DNA of 64,000 nucleotides from Chryseobacterium luteum (GCF_000737785.1 NZ_JPRO01000011.1:1-64000); one strand, 5' to 3'; positions 17,137 to 26,133 are shown, counted from the stretch's first letter. A program made the numbers and translations. The notes: generated from the sequence alone by a model not told the origin.

Positions 17137-17790
17137 TCAGTTTTTTACATAAAATGACATGATTTCTTCAATAGTCATTGTTCTGTATTTGTTGTAAAGA
17201 TGTGAATGAAATGCATTGAGCTTTTGAAGTATCTCCAACAACTCATTTTTTTCAGCAGTGTTCAATTTGGCAGACAAAACTTTTGAGGTTGTATTGACAT
17301 TTTCGACGGACTTGTGAAATATTTCCTCACCTTTTTCGGTAAGATTAAGTCTTTTCATTCGCTTGTCACCTTCGTCATTTTCTTCTTTTAAAAACCCTGC
17401 TTCAAGCAGTCTTTTGATGATTTGAGTACCGGTCTGTTTTTCGTGCCCATTTTTTTCAATTAGCTGAATCTTCGTCAAGTAAGGCTCATCCATAAGACGG
17501 TATATATAAGTAAATTCTTCGTTGGCTAATTCCGGAAATTCGGACAAACCTTTCCTTATCAGTATTTTGGAATATCTTCCTAATAAGAGAATTTGTTTAC
17601 AGATTTCATTTTCGGTAAAGGCAACCTGATGATTTTCATTCTTAAAAAGCATGGTTGGACTCTCTGCAGAATATTTTTTATCGTTCATCCACACGCGAAA
17701 ATCTTCCACATTAGAATTGGGTTTGTACGTGCTGGAATTTTCAAATTCCTTGACCTGATGAAGCAGATCGATGATAAAGTCAGTTTGCAT
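17137..17790 (-). CDS. MarR-type winged-helix regulator
   Basis: The product has 217 residues, longer than the usual ~150 because of an N-terminal extension of about 60 residues. The winged-helix region follows from about residue 95: 'YLTKIQLIEKNGHEKQTGTQ', IIKRLLEAGFLKE, then the wing DEGDKRMKRLNLTEKGEEIF. C-terminal helices would form the dimer interface. It is the last minus-strand gene after the SDR (47 bases between) and may be co-transcribed with the TetR-AarF operon. Ligand unknown. Confidence 0.8.
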   Translation of the reverse strand: MQTDFIIDLLHQVKEFENSSTYKPNSNVEDFRVWMNDKKYSAESPTMLFKNENHQVAFTENEICKQILLLGRYSKILIRKGLSEFPELANEEFTYIYRLMDEPYLTKIQLIEKNGHEKQTGTQIIKRLLEAGFLKEENDEGDKRMKRLNLTEKGEEIFHKSVENVNTTSKVLSAKLNTAEKNELLEILQKLNAFHSHLYNKYRTMTIEEIMSFYVKN

Positions 17791-17837
17791 ACTTTTAATT
17801 TATGTAAAGATATTATTTTTTGATTTCAGCAATGAAA

Positions 17838-18536
17838 TTACAATTTCACATTGCCCATTCCACCATCTACTCCAATGACCTGACCGGTAATCCACGAGGA
17901 ATCTGATGATAATAAAAATGCTGTCATTTTCGCCATTTCCTCAGCATTTCCCACTCTTTGAAGCGGATGCCTTTTTGCGGAAGATTCCCTTTTTTCCGAT
18001 GTCGAAAGTATTTGAGAGGCTAAATTTGTATCAGTTAAAGATGGCGCAACGGCATTCACTCTGATTTTTTGAGCAGACAATTCTGCAGCCATACTTTTTG
18101 TCAAACCTTCAATAGCACTTTTACTTGCTGATATAGAAGCATGAAATGGCATTCCCAGTTTTGCGGCCACCGAGCTGAATAATACAATAGAAGCACTTTC
18201 CGACTTTTTAAGATGAGGTAATAATTTCTGAATTGTTTTCACAGCACCCAAAACATTGATTTCAAAATCATTTTTAAAGTCCTCAATAGTTAGCCTGTTA
18301 AAAGGTTTCAGATTGATACTTCCGGGCGTATAAACCAATCCGTCAATGATTTCAGGAAAAGCAATTTCATCCAAGTTTCCTTCTAAAATTTCCAGCTTAT
18401 GAAATTTAATATGCAATTTTTCTACTTCAGGATTATAACTTCTCGAAATTCCGATAACCTTACTATCCTTGGAAAGAAGTTTTGCGGTAGCAAGTCCAAT
18501 TCCTTGTCCACAGCCAATTATTACTATATTTTTCAT
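17838..18536 (-). CDS. SDR-family protein lacking the catalytic tyrosine
   Basis: The product has 232 residues with a Rossmann start (MKNIVIIGCGQGIGLATAKL) and normal SDR landmarks: VLFSSVAAKLG, RVNAVAPSLTDTNLA and TGQVIGVDGGMG at the C-terminus. At the active site, however, the motif reads HASISASKSA, so Ile stands where YxxxK needs Tyr, while the Lys is kept. The rest is intact, so this is a subfamily property rather than decay. It overlaps the TIGR03643 gene by four bases (ATGA), so translation is coupled within the operon. It is probably a non-classical reductase or a binding protein. Confidence 0.85.
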   Translation of the reverse strand: MKNIVIIGCGQGIGLATAKLLSKDSKVIGISRSYNPEVEKLHIKFHKLEILEGNLDEIAFPEIIDGLVYTPGSINLKPFNRLTIEDFKNDFEINVLGAVKTIQKLLPHLKKSESASIVLFSSVAAKLGMPFHASISASKSAIEGLTKSMAAELSAQKIRVNAVAPSLTDTNLASQILSTSEKRESSAKRHPLQRVGNAEEMAKMTAFLLSSDSSWITGQVIGVDGGMGNVKL

Positions 18537-18769
18537 CGTTTAGATATTTTATTTAAACTTATTGTCCGTTGCCTGGTACATTTAAATCTATCAATTTCAT
18601 GATTTCTTTTCATCATATGTTTCTGACTGACTTTGGAATTCACCCTTTTTCTCCAAAGCCGGAAACTCGAAGGTTTTAATTCGGTTCTCATTAATTCAAT
18701 AACTTCTGATTCCAAGATTTTAAATTGAAATTTTATGGCTTCAAAAGGTGTTCTGTCTTCCCAAGCCAT
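18533..18769 (-). CDS. TIGR03643-family small protein, 5' end disrupted
   Basis: The 78 codons from the ATG at 18769 (MAWEDRTPFEAIKFQFKI) match the TIGR03643 family up to its end RFKCTRQRTISLNKISKR. The family normally starts about 24 residues earlier. That part (KKNAGKFNPEQKDRIIE) is present upstream in frame, but the only upstream ATG (18841, MPKK) is followed by TAA at 18827-18829. Changing that one base restores a 102-residue protein. Either a shorter protein is made from 18769 or the gene is damaged. Function is unknown. It lies between DUF2256 and SDR genes, its usual kind of neighbourhood. Confidence 0.75.
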   Translation of the reverse strand: MAWEDRTPFEAIKFQFKILESEVIELMRTELKPSSFRLWRKRVNSKVSQKHMMKRNHEIDRFKCTRQRTISLNKISKR

Positions 18770-18826
18770 TTCAATGATACGGTCTTTTTGTTCCGGGTTA
18801 AATTTTCCAGCATTTTTTTTAGATTC

Positions 18827-18949
18827 TTATTTCTTCGGCATCTTTCGCTGCAGTATTTTTACTTCGTTCCAGTTTATCTTCCATTTTTTACGCCAGTTAA
18901 AAGGCAGTCCACATATTTCGCAGATTTTTGAAGGCAGATCAGCAGACAT
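18827..18949 (-). pseudogene. DUF2256 zinc-ribbon-like small protein, frameshifted
   Basis: The ATG at 18949 is one base from the AarF gene stop. MSADLPSKICEICGLPFNWR then KKWKINWNEVK is a textbook DUF2256 start with its first CxxC pair. The second pair should follow as KYCSERCRRNK. In the sequence as given, an A5 run (AGTAAAAATAC at about 18850-18860 on this strand) shifts the frame to KILQRKMPKK and a stop. With one A removed, the expected CxxxC half appears exactly. It is a one-base homopolymer insertion, or a sequencing error. Confidence 0.7.
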
Positions 18950-18950
18950 T

Positions 18951-20273
18951 TTACAGGATGAATTTTTTATACTGATTGATTTCAATATTCTCCGCTTTCA
19001 GATCGTGCATCATATTATATAATCCGAAAAACGTTCTGTTCAGGTAAATAAAATGTTTAGATCCTCTGTTGGTATTCATCCCTTTCATATCGTTCAGTTT
19101 CGCATAACGTTGTCCGAGATCGGCAATTTCCTGAAAGAAATGTTCATCAGAAAAATCAAAAAATTCCGCATTAAACGGTCTGGTGAATAATTCTAAAAGC
19201 TCATAAAATAATTTTGAGAAAAATTTCTGTTCCTGAGCTGAATCATCATATCTCAGAATCTCCAGCTGATATAATTTTTCCCTGAAAACCTCAGGATTAT
19301 TCAAACTCTCATTTTTAGCCAGTTCAAAATAAGGCTTGTAAAAATCATCCGGAATTTCTTTGATACATCCGAAATCGATCACCAATAATTTTTTGTCCTC
19401 AGAAACCAGAAAGTTTCCCGGGTGCGGGTCAGCGTGAACCTGCTTCAGAATATGCATTTGATACATATAAAAATCCCACAACGTTTGCCCGATTTTGTTC
19501 AGATCTTCCTGAGAATTATCCTGTTTTGTGAATTCTGAGAAGTGTTTTCCGTTCATCCAATCCATCGTGATGATTCTTTCGCAGGAAAATTCAGGATAAT
19601 ATTTCGGAAACTGAAGATTCGGGAGATGGTTGCATTTTTCAGAAATTTCCTGACTTTTTTTAAGCTCAAGATCATAATCAGTTTCCTCAAACAGTTTATT
19701 TTCCACTTCCTGAAAATAAGATTCGGAACCTTCTTTTTTGATGTTAAACATCTTAATGGCTATCGGCTTTACCATTTTCAGGTCGCTGGAAATGCTTTCT
19801 CTCACTCCCGGATATTGGATTTTTACGGCAAAGGTTTTTCCGTCTTTCTTAGCTTTATGAACCTGACCTATGCTTGCAGCATTCACAGATTCTGTGGTAA
19901 ATTCATCAAAAATATCTTCCGGACTTTTGCCGAAATATTTTCTGAAAGTTTTCTTCACTAAAGCTCCGGAAAGCGGCGGGACAGAAAACTGTGACAGAGA
20001 AAATCTCTCAACATATGCTTGGGGCAGAATGTTTTTTTCCATACTCAGCATTTGGGCGACCTTCAAAGCAGAACCTTTCAGTTCTTTTAGAGAGTCGTAA
20101 ATGTCTGAAGCATTATCTTCATTCAATGTCTTCAGAGCTTCGTCTTCATTTTTATCTTTTGTGATTTTGTTTCCGTAATATTTGATGTAGTTAAAGCCGA
20201 CTTTTGCACCTGCTTTCAGCAAACTGCTCGTTCTTTCAATTTTTCCTGTCGGTATTTTATTAAGTGTTTTCAT
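18951..20273 (-). CDS. ABC1/UbiB-type atypical kinase (AarF)
   Basis: The product has 440 residues. Family landmarks are the KxGQ-like GSALKVAQMLS, the Ala-rich loop AASIGQVH, the lysine strand AVKIQYPG, the catalytic HADPHPGNF (Asp 282) and the metal-binding VIDFG (Asp 300). KVAQ replaces the usual KxGQ Gly. ABC1 proteins are ATPases/kinases tied to isoprenoid lipid or quinone metabolism. It directly abuts the TetR gene and is followed by DUF2256, so it belongs to a tight operon. The quinone link is family knowledge; the cluster suggests a role in a stress-responsive lipid pathway. Confidence 0.88.
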   Translation of the reverse strand: MKTLNKIPTGKIERTSSLLKAGAKVGFNYIKYYGNKITKDKNEDEALKTLNEDNASDIYDSLKELKGSALKVAQMLSMEKNILPQAYVERFSLSQFSVPPLSGALVKKTFRKYFGKSPEDIFDEFTTESVNAASIGQVHKAKKDGKTFAVKIQYPGVRESISSDLKMVKPIAIKMFNIKKEGSESYFQEVENKLFEETDYDLELKKSQEISEKCNHLPNLQFPKYYPEFSCERIITMDWMNGKHFSEFTKQDNSQEDLNKIGQTLWDFYMYQMHILKQVHADPHPGNFLVSEDKKLLVIDFGCIKEIPDDFYKPYFELAKNESLNNPEVFREKLYQLEILRYDDSAQEQKFFSKLFYELLELFTRPFNAEFFDFSDEHFFQEIADLGQRYAKLNDMKGMNTNRGSKHFIYLNRTFFGLYNMMHDLKAENIEINQYKKFIL

Positions 20274-20933
20274 TTAATTTTTTTTGAAATTTTCTTTAAA
20301 TAAAAATTTTCCGAGATCTATAACTTTTCGCAAAGGTTCATTATCCATTAATTCAAATCCCGTATCAATCGTTTTTTCGATATAGATATCCGTCTTTTCA
20401 AAGGAAGGCGAAGTGTCTTTCTTCCAGAACTCAATAGCGGAAACCAGATGAAACCATAGGGCTTCTTCTCTTGCTTTTTCGTGAAAATTCCTGATATTAT
20501 CCTTAGATTTTTTAATGATTTCCCAATCGTTGAAATCTAATGTTTTGATGAAATTCCGATGCGCTTCTTTAAGTTGATGTGAGATTTTTGCGGAATGCAT
20601 TTTACTATTCCCTAAAATCATTAAAACCAACGATCTGTTCATCGTCATATTTTCAAAAAAAATGAAATAGACATTCAGTAATTTTTCTTTAGAGATCATT
20701 TCATCTGAATGATTAACTTCCGAAGCTAGTTCGACAGACTTGTTAAAAAGATTCACCAACATTAATTTTTCTATCTGCTCAAAGCTTGAAAAGTAATCGT
20801 AAAAATCTTTCTCTTCAAAATTATTGTCTTTGGCAAATCTGTAAGTGTTGTTTGGTCTTTCGCCGTGATTCAGAATATAATCGCCATATAGTTCGAATAT
20901 TTTTTCTTCTGTTATCAAATTTTCTTTTTCCAT
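20274..20933 (-). CDS. TetR-like regulator, first gene of the AarF operon
   Basis: The product has 219 residues. The N-terminal 60 residues form a TetR-type DNA-binding region ('EKIFELYGDYILNHGERPNN', FAKDNNFEEKDFYDYFSSFE) that is rather divergent. The C-terminal ~150 residues are the helical ligand domain (MNRSLVLMILGNSKMHSA). The stop abuts the AarF start with no gap. A perfect palindrome lies in the divergent promoter region 24 bases upstream, which suggests autoregulation and control of the opposite ribA operon. Confidence 0.8.
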   Translation of the reverse strand: MEKENLITEEKIFELYGDYILNHGERPNNTYRFAKDNNFEEKDFYDYFSSFEQIEKLMLVNLFNKSVELASEVNHSDEMISKEKLLNVYFIFFENMTMNRSLVLMILGNSKMHSAKISHQLKEAHRNFIKTLDFNDWEIIKKSKDNIRNFHEKAREEALWFHLVSAIEFWKKDTSPSFEKTDIYIEKTIDTGFELMDNEPLRKVIDLGKFLFKENFKKN

Positions 20934-20951
20934 TATAGATTTTATTTACAA

Positions 20952-21000
20952 CAAATTTAGTAATTAATTTTACTAATTAAACAAATAAAGTATAAATTTG
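20952..21000. promoter_or_regulatory. Divergent promoter pair with palindromic operator
   Basis: TAAATTTG -7 boxes occur on both strands: 20993-21000 for the ribA side and 20952-20959 (as CAAATTTA) for the TetR side. Between them TTAGTAA and TTACTAA form a perfect palindrome with a 6-base spacer at 20957-20976, overlapping the minus-strand -7 box. This is the expected place for the TetR protein to bind and control both operons. Confidence 0.6.
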
Positions 21001-21029
21001 TACTATAATAATAATTCAAATTATAACTC

Positions 21030-21620
21030 ATGTTGAAAATACAAGCCCAAACCAATATACCTACAGATTTTGGAATATTTAAAGTTTATGCTTTTTCTGA
21101 AAGTGAAAATGACTGGAATCCTCATCTCGTTTGGGTTGCAGAGAAAACGGATTTTAGTGACGTTGTCAACGTGCGTTTCCATTCGGAATGCATAACGGGA
21201 GAAGTTTTTCATTCCAGAAAATGCGAATGCGGTCAACAACTGGATGCTGCGATGAAATTTGTTTCGGAAAATGGAGGAATAATCATCTATCTTAGACAAG
21301 AGGGAAGAAATATTGGTATTATTAATAAATTGAAAGCGTATGCTCTTCAGGAAGATGGTTTTGATACCGTAGAAGCCAATCTGAAATTAGGTCTTCCGGC
21401 TGACGGAAGAAATTTTAGCGGAGCAATTGAAATGCTTAAAATACTTGATGTCTTAAAAGTAAATTTATTAACCAATAATCCTGAAAAGTTAAAATCCCTA
21501 GACAATAGCGGTATTTTGCTAAATAAAAGAATTCCATTGGAAATTGATTCTAACACAACGAATGAATCTTATCTTATTAAAAAGAAAAATTATTTTGGGC
21601 ATCTTTTAGATAAGATATAA
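21030..21620 (+). CDS. ribA: GTP cyclohydrolase II
   Basis: The product has 196 residues, a stand-alone RibA of normal length. It converts GTP to the first riboflavin precursor, 2,5-diamino-6-ribosylamino-pyrimidinone phosphate, plus formate. Zinc ligands Cys 54, Cys 65 and Cys 67 sit in ECITGEVFHSRKCECG, as in E. coli RibA. The YLRQEGRNIGIINKLKAYAL and DTVEANLKLGLPADGR catalytic regions are intact. It is divergent from the TetR-AarF operon and followed after 46 bases by the DUF2867 gene. As it sits away from other rib genes, it probably is an accessory copy serving flavin demand of this cluster. Confidence 0.93.
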   Translation: MLKIQAQTNIPTDFGIFKVYAFSESENDWNPHLVWVAEKTDFSDVVNVRFHSECITGEVFHSRKCECGQQLDAAMKFVSENGGIIIYLRQEGRNIGIINKLKAYALQEDGFDTVEANLKLGLPADGRNFSGAIEMLKILDVLKVNLLTNNPEKLKSLDNSGILLNKRIPLEIDSNTTNESYLIKKKNYFGHLLDKI

Positions 21621-21666
21621 ATTTTCTTTTTCATAGAATCTCAGACACAATTAAAATCAATTTATT

Positions 21667-23100
21667 ATGAAAAAAATATTACTTACAGGAGCAACAGGAT
21701 ATATAGGTAAAAGGATGATCAGCGTGATTACGGAGCAAGGCTACAAGGTAGTTTGCTGCAGCCGTGATGTGAGTCGTTTTTCTAAACCTGCAGGGATTAA
21801 AGATGAATTGATAGAGGTTGTAGAAGTGGATTTTTTAAAAGAGGAAACTTTAAAGAATATTCCGCAGGATATTTCGGGTGCTTATTACTTAATGCATTCT
21901 ATGAGTGCAAGTGCTGATTATGAAGAGTCAGAGAAGATATGTGCTCAGAATTTTGTTTCAGCAATCGAAAAGACAGAATGTGAGCATATTATCTACCTTT
22001 CAGGATTGGTTAATCAGAAAGAATTATCCAAGCATTTAAATTCCAGATTTCAGGTGGAAAAAATCCTGATGAAAAGTGAAGTTGCCGCAACTGTTTTGCG
22101 GGCAGGAATCATCATCGGTTCAGGAAGTGCTTCTTTCGAAATCATCCGTGATCTGGTGGAAAAATTACCGGTAATGGTGACTCCTAAATGGCTGGATACG
22201 AAATGTCAGCCGATCGGAATTGCCAATGTTCTGGATTTTCTGATTTTCACCTTATTTAAAAAAGAAACTTACCATAGAAGTTTTGATATTGGCTGCGATG
22301 ATGTACTTACTTACAAAAAGATACTCTTAGGTTATGCCAAAGTACGTGGGTTGAAAAGGACCATTTATACTTTGCCAATTATGACACCGAAATTATCGTC
22401 ATATTGGTTATATTTTATTACTTCTACTACTTATAGTTTAGCAAGTTCTCTGGTCGGAAGTATGAAAATTGAAGTGGTCTGTAATGAGGAAAGTTTAGAT
22501 CAGATTAAAACAATAACCGGCGTTCATCCATTTTCTTATGAAGAGGCTTTGCAACGAACAATGGCTAAAATTCAGGCAAACGAAATACGCTCGAGCTGGA
22601 AAGACAGTTTTATCAGCAGTAGAAATGATTCTTCACTCAAGGAGTTTATAGAAGTTCCCCATTTTGGTTGTTTTAAAGATGTTAGAAGTCTAAAGTATGA
22701 TGATCGTGAAAAATGCTTAGACCGGATTTTTAGTTTGGGTGGGAAAAACGGCTGGTACGGGCAAAATCTCTGGAAGATCAGAGGCTTTCTGGATTTATTG
22801 GTTGGTGGTCCGGGATTGAGGAGAGGCAGAACGCATCCCACACAGCTTCACGAAGGCGATGCTTTGGATTTTTGGCGTGTACTTTATGCCAGTCGGGAAG
22901 AGGGAAAGCTTATTCTTTTTGCTGAAATGAAACTGCCTGGTGAAGCTTGGCTGATGTTTAAACTGTACAGAGGGAAATTGTGGCAGAAAGCTGTTTTCAG
23001 ACCTAAAGGATTGTGGGGGAGGTTATATTGGTTTTCGGTATTGCCATTTCATGGTCTTATTTTCAAAGGAATGCTGAAAAGATTAGCTTCTGGTGATTAA
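21667..23100 (+). CDS. NAD(P)-binding oxidoreductase with C-terminal DUF2867
   Basis: The product has 477 residues. The first ~290 form an atypical SDR (TGATGYIGKRMISVI, IIYLSGLVNQ, LRAGIIIGSGSASFEIIRDL). The last ~150 match DUF2867, with SLGGKNGWYGQNLWKIRGFL, DLLVGGPGLRRGRTHP and DALDFWRVLYASREEGKLIL. This two-domain form is widespread and its substrate is unknown; it is often next to photolyase or lipid-modifying genes. It is in a two-gene operon with ribA. Confidence 0.88.
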   Translation: MKKILLTGATGYIGKRMISVITEQGYKVVCCSRDVSRFSKPAGIKDELIEVVEVDFLKEETLKNIPQDISGAYYLMHSMSASADYEESEKICAQNFVSAIEKTECEHIIYLSGLVNQKELSKHLNSRFQVEKILMKSEVAATVLRAGIIIGSGSASFEIIRDLVEKLPVMVTPKWLDTKCQPIGIANVLDFLIFTLFKKETYHRSFDIGCDDVLTYKKILLGYAKVRGLKRTIYTLPIMTPKLSSYWLYFITSTTYSLASSLVGSMKIEVVCNEESLDQIKTITGVHPFSYEEALQRTMAKIQANEIRSSWKDSFISSRNDSSLKEFIEVPHFGCFKDVRSLKYDDREKCLDRIFSLGGKNGWYGQNLWKIRGFLDLLVGGPGLRRGRTHPTQLHEGDALDFWRVLYASREEGKLILFAEMKLPGEAWLMFKLYRGKLWQKAVFRPKGLWGRLYWFSVLPFHGLIFKGMLKRLASGD

Positions 23101-23426
23101 AATAGGATTCCAGCAAACTTTAAAATTAATTTCACCTATTGTAAGTAGAAACCATTTTTCAAACCTGTCTGTCATTTATTATTATCTTTCGGTTAAACGA
23201 CTCCGCCTTTAGTACCATAAAATCTTCAGGAATACTTATAAAATAAAGCTATGAGTGAATTTTTCTACTTAATTGCTCATTATTTCCAAAAGAGATATCT
23301 AATTGAGGCGACATAACTTGACGTATTATATTAATGCAAGAAATTACTTTATTGAGTACTTGGATCATGAAATTAAACAGAAATTGTTAAGTAAATTTGA
23401 TACAATTAAAAACCTATACTATTAAT
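23101..23426. other. Intergenic region, nothing recognised
   Basis: About 325 AT-rich bases after the DUF2867 gene and before the SusC remnant. No terminator or frame is convincing. Confidence 0.4.
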
Positions 23427-23955
23427 ATGCTCATTGATATCGACTTACTCCGTGAGCACGGAGGTACTATTCATACTTATGGTATTTATAGAGTTCAGGT
23501 ACCAGGGGAGAATTCTGACCTTTCTTTAAGCATCCTGATTATCTTGAGCGAAAAGTTTCTTTAGGAGATAGAGTATCGGTTGATGTATCATTAGGTAATG
23601 AGAATGAGAAGGGGATTGAAAATGTGAATGGAAACGGGAAAAGTAATGAAAATGAGAAAGCAATAGAGAAGTTCGTTCTTAATGCAGGGTATTACAAGGT
23701 TCGGGATAAGGAAGAGGACGGGAATTATTTCCCAGGTGTCGACAAAGGATATTCACCAATGTTTTTGCTTCAGCGCAGGGGAGAATGAGCGGGGTTTCGA
23801 TTACACAGAATTTAGGAATACCGGGAGGTGGTTTTGATATTCAGATCATGGGGAAAAACAGCATTCGTCGTGAAGGGAATGAACCTCTGTATATTATTGA
23901 TGGCGTGCCTATACCGGAATCGGCAGGTCAAATCTCTTTCTCAGAAAAAAGGTAG
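23427..23955 (+). pseudogene. SusC/RagA-type receptor, N-terminal fragment with several frameshifts
   Basis: Pieces in different frames line up in order with the N-terminus of a SusC-like receptor. They are a carboxypeptidase-regulatory-like domain (GIYRVQVPGENS, then HPDYLERKVSLGDRVSVDVS), the linker (VLNAGYYKVRDKE, TGIISQVSTKDIHQ) and the plug domain (NVFASAQGRMSGVSITQNLG, then IRREGNEPLYIIDGVP). At least two frame changes occur, and the gene stops at 23955, before the beta barrel. It is followed by a peptidase fragment, the usual downstream partner of such receptors. Confidence 0.75.
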
Positions 23956-24068
23956 ATAAAGAATAAGTAGATGTAATAGAAGGCGCTGCTAAGGTCAATC
24001 ATGATGAGATGCATTTGTGGAACTCTGTAATAGGGGCAGATCAATTACTTTAAAAAAATGGAGATGTC

Positions 24069-25358
24069 ATGTATTTTGATAAAGAAGGGAATTTTATTCT
24101 TAGACATGTAAAGGCTAACTGGAAACTTTTAGAGACCAAAACAATGACGGATAAAATAATAGATATACCCTCCAAGGCAGTTCCCTATTTTAGTTCGCTA
24201 GGAACAATTTTATGGTCTTCAAAAGGCGAATTATGGGAGCAGAATAAAAATGACCTTCAAAAGGAAAAAATAATGCCTGTCAATGCAGATAGCATTGAGA
24301 TCCTCAACAAAGTTAAGAAGCCAACAGAAGCAGGATTCCACAGAAAGTATTATTATCTGGATGATCATTATCTGCTGATTGCTGCTCATCACGATAAAAA
24401 TCTGCAGTCAACCTACTATATGTTGGATCAAGGCAAGAAGCTTGTCATTATTCCAGAGAATACAGATCGTATCAAACATCTTCAGGCAAGTAATGATGGT
24501 GAAAATTTTATATGGACTGAAGAGAATTACAATAAACCACCTGTGGTAATGGCGAAAATAAAATCCTCAGCTTCCAGAACAGTTTATCAGTATAATGCTC
24601 AGGATAAAGGAGCCAAAACAATTGCTAAAAAGAAGTTGTACTATAAAGGTGTCAATAATGAAGATCTTCAGACAAGCCTTTTTCTACCACCATATTTTGA
24701 CTCCAAAAAGAAATATCCTGTCGCATTATTGATCTATGAAAAACAACAGGAGCTTACCGATAAATATTTAGTGCCGACGTTTAAGAACACACGAGGATTT
24801 AATGCCCGGTTATTGCCGGAATCCGGCTATCTGGTTCTGATACCTGATATCAACTGCAATGATAGGGGAGCAGCACTGGCGGCTCTGGATTGTATCAACG
24901 ATGTTTTGGACGAACTTTCAAAAGTGGAGCAGGTTGATATGAAAAAGATTGCGCTAATGGGTCAGTCATTTGGTGGCTACGAGACCAATTTCATTGCCAC
25001 ACACAGCAATCGTTTTGCTGCATTTATTTCAGGAGCATCAATGTCGTACATCATCCATATGGGCAATTCGTTGATTCTTTTATGGACAGGTACCGAGGAT
25101 AAGAATGTTGATCAGGAGGAGACCAGAACATTTTTCAGTGCGCTGAGAAAATACAGGAAAATCGTCATCGCTTTGTTTTATACTGGTGAAGCTCATACTT
25201 TGACGAAGTATCCTGCGCAAAAAGACTATACGTTGAGAATGCTGGATTGGTACGATTACTTTTTAAAGGATAAAAGAAATATCCCTTGGATAAATAAACA
25301 AATGAAGGGTGCTTATATTTTTTTTATGTCATATAATTACCATATATTTGTAAGATAA
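24069..25358 (+). pseudogene. S9 prolyl-oligopeptidase-like protein, truncated and internally deleted
   Basis: The 429-codon frame matches the C-terminal half of secreted S9 peptidases (usually over 800 residues) that accompany SusC-like receptors. The catalytic residues are all present: Ser 300 in GQSFGGYE, Asp in TGTEDKNVD, His in TGEAHTL. The N-terminal propeller is missing; the matching residues just upstream (DEMHLWNSVIGADQLL) are cut off by a TAA at about 24051. Between SGASMSYIIH and SLILLWTGTED about 45-60 residues usual for the family are absent. It is probably non-functional, although translation of a fragment is possible. Confidence 0.7.
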
Positions 25359-25590
25359 TAAGGCGACAATATTAATTCAGTGAACTTTAGTACACTCATA
25401 AAAAAAACAGCCGCTCAATTTTGTCATTAATATTTTAGGTGTCCTACCTTTTAAGAAGTTCGATTTTCACTCTTAAATTCTACTCATCCATTTTTTCTCT
25501 CAAAAATTTATTATCGTCTTGATGAAGATCAAGGAACCGGATATTTGATCCTATAAAACAGAATACAACAATTTTTAAATACATAATACA

Positions 25591-25782
25591 ATGCAACAAG
25601 GAACAGTAAAATTCTTTAACGATACCAAAGGATTTGGTTTTATTACTCCATCTACAGGTGGTCAAGACATTTTCGTACATACTTCAGGTTTAGTGGATGA
25701 GATTCGTGAAAACGATGTCGTAACATTCGATTTACAAAATGGAAACAAAGGTGTTAATGCAGTTAACGTTAAAATAGCGTAA
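25591..25782 (+). CDS. CspA-type cold-shock protein
   Basis: The product has 63 residues. GTVKFFNDTKGFGFI and DIFVHTSGL are the RNP1 and RNP2 nucleic-acid-binding motifs of the cold-shock OB fold. It is an RNA chaperone in the cytoplasm. The 230-base leader before it has no other gene and is probably a structured cold-responsive 5' UTR, as in other csp genes. A strong terminator follows 30 bases after the stop, so it is monocistronic. Confidence 0.95.
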   Translation: MQQGTVKFFNDTKGFGFITPSTGGQDIFVHTSGLVDEIRENDVVTFDLQNGNKGVNAVNVKIA

Positions 25783-25812
25783 CTCCAATAAATAACCTTA
25801 TACGTTATATAG

Positions 25813-25850
25813 AGAGCAGATAATTTATTTTTATCTGCTCTTTTATTTTA
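25813..25850 (+). terminator. Rho-independent terminator of the cold-shock gene
   Basis: Perfect 11-base arms AGAGCAGATAA and TTATCTGCTCT with a 7-base loop, followed by a T run. Textbook structure. Confidence 0.9.
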
Positions 25851-26133
25851 GTCTTCATTGCAGCATGAAGCTGCTTACCAGGTTTTACATTAATATGAGC
25901 TCAATCAGCGGCAATCTTTTTAAAGTTGATTGTTAAGATAATTTCCATTTTCTCTCTTCTATTGTTCCTGAATTCATCATTGATTTAAATAGAACTATAA
26001 TAAAAGGATAAATAATTCGTTATACTGGCAAACAATCCGGTAATATGCCGGAAAACCCAACATTCTCCTTATTCCAACACCTGATTCTAGCACATCTGTT
26101 TGTTCGCATAAAGTTGATCAAACATGATATCTT

